The position numbers and the translations under genes were made by a program. Positions 54,071 through 64,000 of a stretch of DNA of 64,000 bases are shown piece by piece. Position 1 is the stretch's first letter. Each line of letters starts with the position of its first letter. A model generated the notes under the pieces. It ran no database searches. It saw only the letters and a list, made by a program, of their open reading frames with translations, and was not told the DNA's origin. Origin of the DNA: Lepidurus packardi (taxonomy: Eukaryota > Arthropoda > Branchiopoda > Notostraca > Triopsidae); contig JAKZAN010000002.1 of the NCBI GenBank assembly GCA_023053545.1, positions 8,924,790 through 8,988,789 on the forward strand, written 5' to 3'.

Positions 54071-54375
54071 CAAAGAAAATCAGTTATCATGCAATCAGCA
54101 GCGCTTTTTGAACAACAAATTTTATTGAAACACAGAGATACTCAGAAAAATACATAGATACTCGTTGGAACAATTGATTGTTTACCTACGGTTTTACACT
54201 ACTGTCGCTGTAATTGTTTGGTATCAGACCAGTATCGATATACACACATACCGTATCGATATCCCCCAACCTCCCGAACCAAAATTCTGGGTACGGTCTT
54301 GGTTACTATCAATAGTGTCCAACTATTATTGATAGAAACATGCATCAGAAATATTACGTTACACTTGCTTTTCTA

Positions 54376-56760
<2,385 letters not shown>

Positions 56761-56839
56761 GGTTGACCAGTTATCGACGCGAAGATCTATGGTAAATGAA
56801 CCAAGAGTCCATTGGAAGCAGTTTAAATAGCTTAACTTA

Positions 56840-58845
56840 ATCGGTTTCTTATCAAATGAATTTGAAAATTGGAAATATCCCAAATTTGGTATGCCGTCTG
56901 TAAATTCACTTCTTCCCGGATGTTGTGTTTACTTAAAAAAAATAGCAAATTGTATCAAACAAATCCCCTTACCAGTGACAAAGACAGACTTTGTGATTAA
57001 TCGCCCCATATGGTTAACCCTGAAAGTGCGTCATGATTTGCCAGCAAATCATCATCAAGGACTAGAGGGAAAGATAAGCACGTTTCAACGTCCCTTGTCT
57101 GCAAATGGTACAGTAGCTTATAGTTGCCTACACGTAATGTAACAAATGGCACTATGGGAAATATTAACAATAGAGCAACTGGTGTCGCTGACGTCACGAG
57201 CTTTTTTTGTACCGAATACTCTTCTTGGGTACACCGAAACCGAAGCCTGAGCTAAGTTGCAGCCTCCTTCTGTTAAATCCGGTTTAAAAAAAAAAAAAAA
57301 AATTTGTCACAACGGGAAGTTTTTTTGTATTTCTAATCGTCTTAGGAGGTACAGTTATTTCCCTTGTCTGTGTGGTACATATCCCACATGTGCTTCTTAC
57401 TAATTTGATACTTAATTATTTTTTTAAGTTACTGCTAAACAAATTGAAGTTGTGGCTTCTGCTTTATAAGTCATCGAAGCCTTAATTAAAATGAAAAAAC
57501 TATAATATATTTAGCCATGAAGACTATAGTAGTATATGAACTTGCAAGTGGCTTCCGAGGGAAATAATCACATTGCAACAATTGGCGTACCTTTGACGTA
57601 AATAACTTTTGTTTACTATTGTATTAACATCAAATCCTTTGTTTTGGTGCATCCAGCGTAATCTGGAGATTAGTTGCAGCTTCCTTCTGTCAATTCAAGA
57701 TTTTGATAATGAAATCTGGCGGGTTTTTCTAGGTAGAAGGGTTTGTCTTAATTATCATAAACTTTTTCCAGAACATGTGATTTCTTATGTGATTTTTTAA
57801 GACACTTTTTTTACGTAATGCCTCTCAAATCGAAACAAGGGACTTGGACAGGCACTTTCTGGTAATCGTAAACAAACGTAACCTATTTTTACTTTTTAAG
57901 TCTCCTGTGTACCTTAGCTTGGTATATTCGGTTAACATATTGAATTTCGGAACGTTTCGTTAAAATCAATACATTTCATGAAATAATTATTTGACAGCAA
58001 AGCTTGAGCATATTAAAAGCTAGGCACAACCCTTCAAAATTTTTCCTTTGAGTAATAAATGAGCAACTTGCAAGTTAAGTCTTCAACAGCGGAAAACGCT
58101 TAAAATGTAAAATCGGTTAACACAAATCATATTCTGGTTCGGACAAAAGACTATGTAATTTCATACATTCGTTTTCTTTGAACAGGAAAAAAAACTCGCT
58201 TAACACGTAAAAATTTCGCGTCTCAAAAAACGACAAAATAGTGTTGTTGCGACAGAATACTTTTGTATTCTTACCAAACCGCTCATCGCTGGCGTTCAGC
58301 CAATAGGAAAGGGAAGTAGAGCCTTACAACAACAACATCCCAACAATTACAACATCCCTGACTTAAGTTCACATTTTTTACTTCCTCACCCCAACAGTCT
58401 GTAAGCAGTCAAAACATTTAATTTTTATTTGCAGTCTGTTAAAATGCTTTAAATGTTATGTCTATGCTTTAAAATGTACAGATTGTCAATGTACGAATAT
58501 GAACATGATACTAACTCTGTTATCACGACATCAAAAACATCGGTGAGTTTTTTATTTGCATATTCCGGTCCCCACGGTTTTGTGTTAAGCGGTTTCCACT
58601 GTATGCGAAATACGATGCCTAAACATATGTCCTTGGTTGTGCACTAGCTGGTAAAACATAGAAAATGTTTGTTTTAGATGCAGTCAAAACTGAAATGTTG
58701 TTTTCTAGAAATCTTGTTCCGAAAGTTCAACAACTTAAGATGATACATTCTGCTGCTACAGCTAACTAGGCTGACAAGTTGTATTTTTCAGAAGCAAAGA
58801 AAGTCAGTTATTATGCAATCAGAAACGCTTTTTGAACAACGAATT
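56840..58845. other. esterase spacer 3
   Basis: Near-copy of spacer 2 without the LTR insertion. Contains the CRE-like site (57189-57196) and the pogo-like end (58576-58601). No independent gene seen. Confidence 0.55.
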
Positions 58846-59091
58846 TTATTGATACACAGAGATACTCAGAAAAACACAGATACTCCTTGGAACAATTGAT
58901 TGTTTACCTACGGTTTTACCCTACTGTAGCTGTAATTGTTTGTTATCAGGTTGTTACCACACATACCGTATCGATATCCCCCACCACCCGAACCAAAATT
59001 CTGGGTACGGCCTTGGTTACTATCAATAGTTCCCAACTATTATCGATAGAAACATGCATCAGAAATATTACGTTAGACTTTTGCTTTTGTA

Positions 59092-61464
<2,373 letters not shown>

Positions 61465-61539
61465 GGTTGACCAATTATCGACGCAAAGATCTATGGTAAA
61501 TGAACCAAAAGTCCATTGGAAGCAGTTTAAATAGCTTAA

Positions 61540-61930
61540 CTTAATCGGTTTCTTATCAAATTAATTTTTGAAAATTTGGAAATATCCCAAATTTGGTATG
61601 CCGTCTGTAAATTCACTTCTTCCCGGATGTTGTGTTTACTTAAAAAAAAATAACAAATTTTATCAACACATCCCCTTTCCAGTAACAAAGACAGACTTTG
61701 TGATTAATCGCCCCATATGGTTAACCCTGAAAGTGTGTCATGATTTGCCAGCAAATCATCATCAAGGACCAAACTGAAAGATAAACAGGTTCCAACGTCC
61801 CTTGTCTACAAATGGTAGAGTAAGCTATACGTAATGTAACAAATGGCACTATGGGAAATAATTAACAATAGAGCAACTGGTGTCGCTGACATCACCAGCT
61901 TTTTGTACCGAATACTCTTCTTGGGTACAC
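61540..61930. other. esterase spacer 4, shortened
   Basis: Colinear with spacers 2 and 3 up to the CRE-like region, then runs directly into exon-6-like remnants of the decayed fifth copy. Confidence 0.5.
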
Positions 61931-61934
61931 CCAA

Positions 61935-63055
61935 AGTATTGTTCTCCTTTCTCTAATATTTCTATTAATTATTTTTGCAATAAATTTGATTTTTTCCAGC
62001 AATAACTGGCGTGCTGATTGCACAACCAAAACCTCTAAGGAATTTATCGTCAATCTAAATTGAAACGGGAAGGGAAACTCAACAATAGTGGATGCTATAA
62101 GTTAGTGGCTTCTTAAGGTCAGTGCGCTTCAGGTGATAAGGAAACTACTGAATATGCATCGAGCGCTTCGGTGTGGACGTTAGCTGGTACGTTTGTTAAA
62201 CAAAAATTTCGTTGTAATTATCCAGAAATAAACAACCGGCCCTCTCTGCCACGGCTTTACTGAGTTACTGCTCTATTGACCGATCTGCTGTCGCAGATCC
62301 ACTTTCTCCAGTTACTCCGTTGAATAAACTTGCATATTTGTTTTTTTCAAATAGTGAAAATTAAAGAATACTGTTCACTTCATTCTGTATATTATTGGAG
62401 CAGACTTACACTAGCTCCACTAGCATTCTTTATGAAGATTGTTGCACACTCGAGATCTCCTCTGAAGTCGTAAATGTGGTTCTTGACCCATCTGAAAGCT
62501 TCGATTTGTAAGAACAAACCCGCATTTACGGATATTTCGTAAGTTTGGAGAATCTTTAAGCCTGTCGTACTAAAAGAATGGTTGAGTCAACATCACATTG
62601 ACGGGCAATCAGTATTACCTCAGGGTCCCAAGCGATCCTGAACAACGACCAAGCACGGCAACCTTATCCATAAACTTTAAAGAGGTGTAAAGTTGCGCAC
62701 TTCAAATGGCAAAGGCTCCTCCATGGGTTTAAAAAATCAAGATTGGCAGATTCGGATGCAAGTCTGTTGTAGGTCATTACAAGGTCGCTGAACTTTATTA
62801 TCATCAGCTAATGTTTGGATTTTCTTGTTAGGATTATATTATGTTATGATCGAGTTATTCTTAGTTTGGGTTTGAAATGTTCAGAAGCAATCAGTCCTCT
62901 TTGCTTTTTACTTGGTTTTGCCCTCAGTCGCTTCAGGTGATTTAATTTTAGTGTAGAGTTCCTATTCCCTTGTGGAAATTGCGGGCTGTGGATCGTTTCA
63001 TACTTATAGGTGCCGTTTTATTCTGATCAAGCTCCCCAATAGGTTCTCATGCTGA
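61935..63055 (-). pseudogene. decayed carboxylesterase copy (exons 2-6 remnants)
   Basis: Recognisable pieces: exon 6 (about 62060-61935), exon 5 (62330-62150), exon 4 (62570-62396), exon 3 (62775-62620) and exon 2 (63055-62865). Exon 4 encodes Ile-Lys-Asn-Ala-Ser where a functional copy has Gly-Glu-Ser-Ala-Gly, so the catalytic Ser is gone. Stops and indels are frequent. Exon 1 and exons 7-11 are not found. Confidence 0.75.
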
Positions 63056-63189
63056 AACAAAAAGGCCAGCATTATCTGAAAAAAATCAAGCAAAAAAAAT
63101 AAATAAATAAAAACTTCCACACAAAGATAAGATATTCCAGTATAAATGTCATATTGAATTTGAAGCTCGTTAGTGCAAAGATCTTTCTG

Positions 63190-63272
63190 ATATATGAAAT
63201 ATGACATATGACATAATGCCCATGACATAAGATATATGACATAATGACATAACATAATGACATAATGACCCA
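63190..63272. repeat. low-complexity gacata/taatgacata repeat
   Basis: About 80 bases of imperfect atgacata units, situated where exon 1 of the decayed esterase would be expected. Confidence 0.7.
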
Positions 63273-63279
63273 TGTGAAC

Positions 63280-64000
63280 AAATACGCATAGCAGGACTTA
63301 GTCTTTTGATCCTATGTTCGGAATTTAGGTTCAAAAAATACCAGAAATCCCAAGTTCGATTAGCATCACATAACTAGCTTAATTACGTAATATTAATTGC
63401 TTTTTAAACTTTTCAAGCAAGTTGCCTTACAAATAACACAGTTGGTTTTTATGGTAAAGTCCCAGCATCGTAATCACCCAAGGCTAACGAAGCCAACGCC
63501 AAATATTATATGCTAAACGAAGCTAAAATTGCGGCATGCTTTGCTAGGAAACCATCATCATGAAAGACCAAAATGTAAAAATAAAACCGTGTTGCCCCTT
63601 CCCTTGTCTGCAGATAATAAAGTAGCTTGTCCGTGCTATATAGCAAATGGCTCTGCGGGAAATAATTAACAATACAGCAACTGGTGTAACTGACGTCACC
63701 AGCTTTTCGTTTTGCTTTTAATTTTAATTTCGTATCCTGTACTTTTAGGTGCATCCAAACTGTATTGTGTAGTTCTAGGCACAGCCTCTTTTCTAAATTA
63801 AAACTTTTTTGATAAGGGAATTTGGTTTCTTCACTGAAGAATTATGTTTCTGTCTTCTGTCTATCACTTTCAGGGGTGTAATTTCCTCTGACATGTGATG
63901 CGTGTTTTTTACATTGTGCCTCTCATCCTAACTGACAATGACTCTAATGGGCCGTTTCGACTGAAAAAAGGTAAGGAATTTGCTGTGCTTGGTGGATTCC
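63280..64000. other. esterase spacer 5, right edge of window
   Basis: Bases 63500-63920 align with the upstream cassette of the other copies (including the CRE-like TGACGTCA at 63691-63698 and the ggtgcatcca region), implying the array continues or once continued to the right. Confidence 0.5.

Larger units (their letters stand above)
51930..54115. other. esterase spacer 2 with conserved upstream cassette
   Basis: Duplicated almost colinearly with 56840-58840. Holds the CRE-like site, the pogo-like terminal sequence and the solo-LTR insertion listed separately. Apparent open frames around 52091-52396 recur in the other copies but have no splice context. Confidence 0.6.

Overview
The window is nuclear DNA from a compact animal genome, most likely an arthropod and probably a crustacean. 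The grounds are short introns (mostly 49-100 nt, GT-AG) and arthropod-typical families: an RR-type cuticle protein, a second cuticle-like secreted protein, a tailless nuclear receptor, an invertebrate-type CLIC and a tandem array of secreted carboxylesterases. Species is not determinable by eye. Multi-exon genes were assembled by reading splice sites and checking that the reading phase stays open. Coordinates of such genes span first to last coding base, and exons are listed in the evidence.

Layout. 1-5 kb: the 5' end of a small secreted-protein gene leaving the window on the left, an RR cuticle protein gene (+), a 51-bp inverted copy of part of its exon, and a cysteine-rich PAN/apple-like gene (-). 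5.6-11.1 kb: six small single-pass membrane-protein genes, all on the minus strand. Four have cytoplasmic PPxY motifs, and three share a basic juxtamembrane motif. 12.0-13.4 kb: a secreted orphan protein (+). 14.5-16.9 kb: tailless (-), complete in seven exons. 16.9-23.4 kb: a long gene-poor interval with an AT-rich inverted-repeat element. 23.4-25.0 kb: a Ser/Thr-rich secreted protein with a cuticle-like C-terminal module (-). 25-30.9 kb: mostly intergenic, with one small unidentified minus-strand gene near 29.1-29.4 kb.

30.9-43.4 kb is the housekeeping part: an 11-exon helical-repeat (TPR-like) protein (+), a nonsense-riddled paralogue of the left-edge gene (-), a membrane protein sharing that paralogue's C-terminus (-), DNAJC14 (+), Clic (+) and SAP18 (-, convergent with Clic).

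44-63 kb is a minus-strand carboxylesterase cluster: a truncated pseudogene, one membrane-anchored enzyme, three secreted enzymes repeated in tandem about every 4.7-4.9 kb together with their promoters and spacers, and a decayed fifth copy. The spacers carry a solo-LTR candidate with a clean empty site in the neighbouring repeat, a conserved CRE-like element upstream of each copy and a pogo-like terminal repeat.

The most unusual items are the PPxY membrane-protein cluster, the templated-looking inverted insertion beside the cuticle gene, the stop-codon-bearing duplicate at 34 kb, and the switch from anchored to secreted C-termini within the esterase array.
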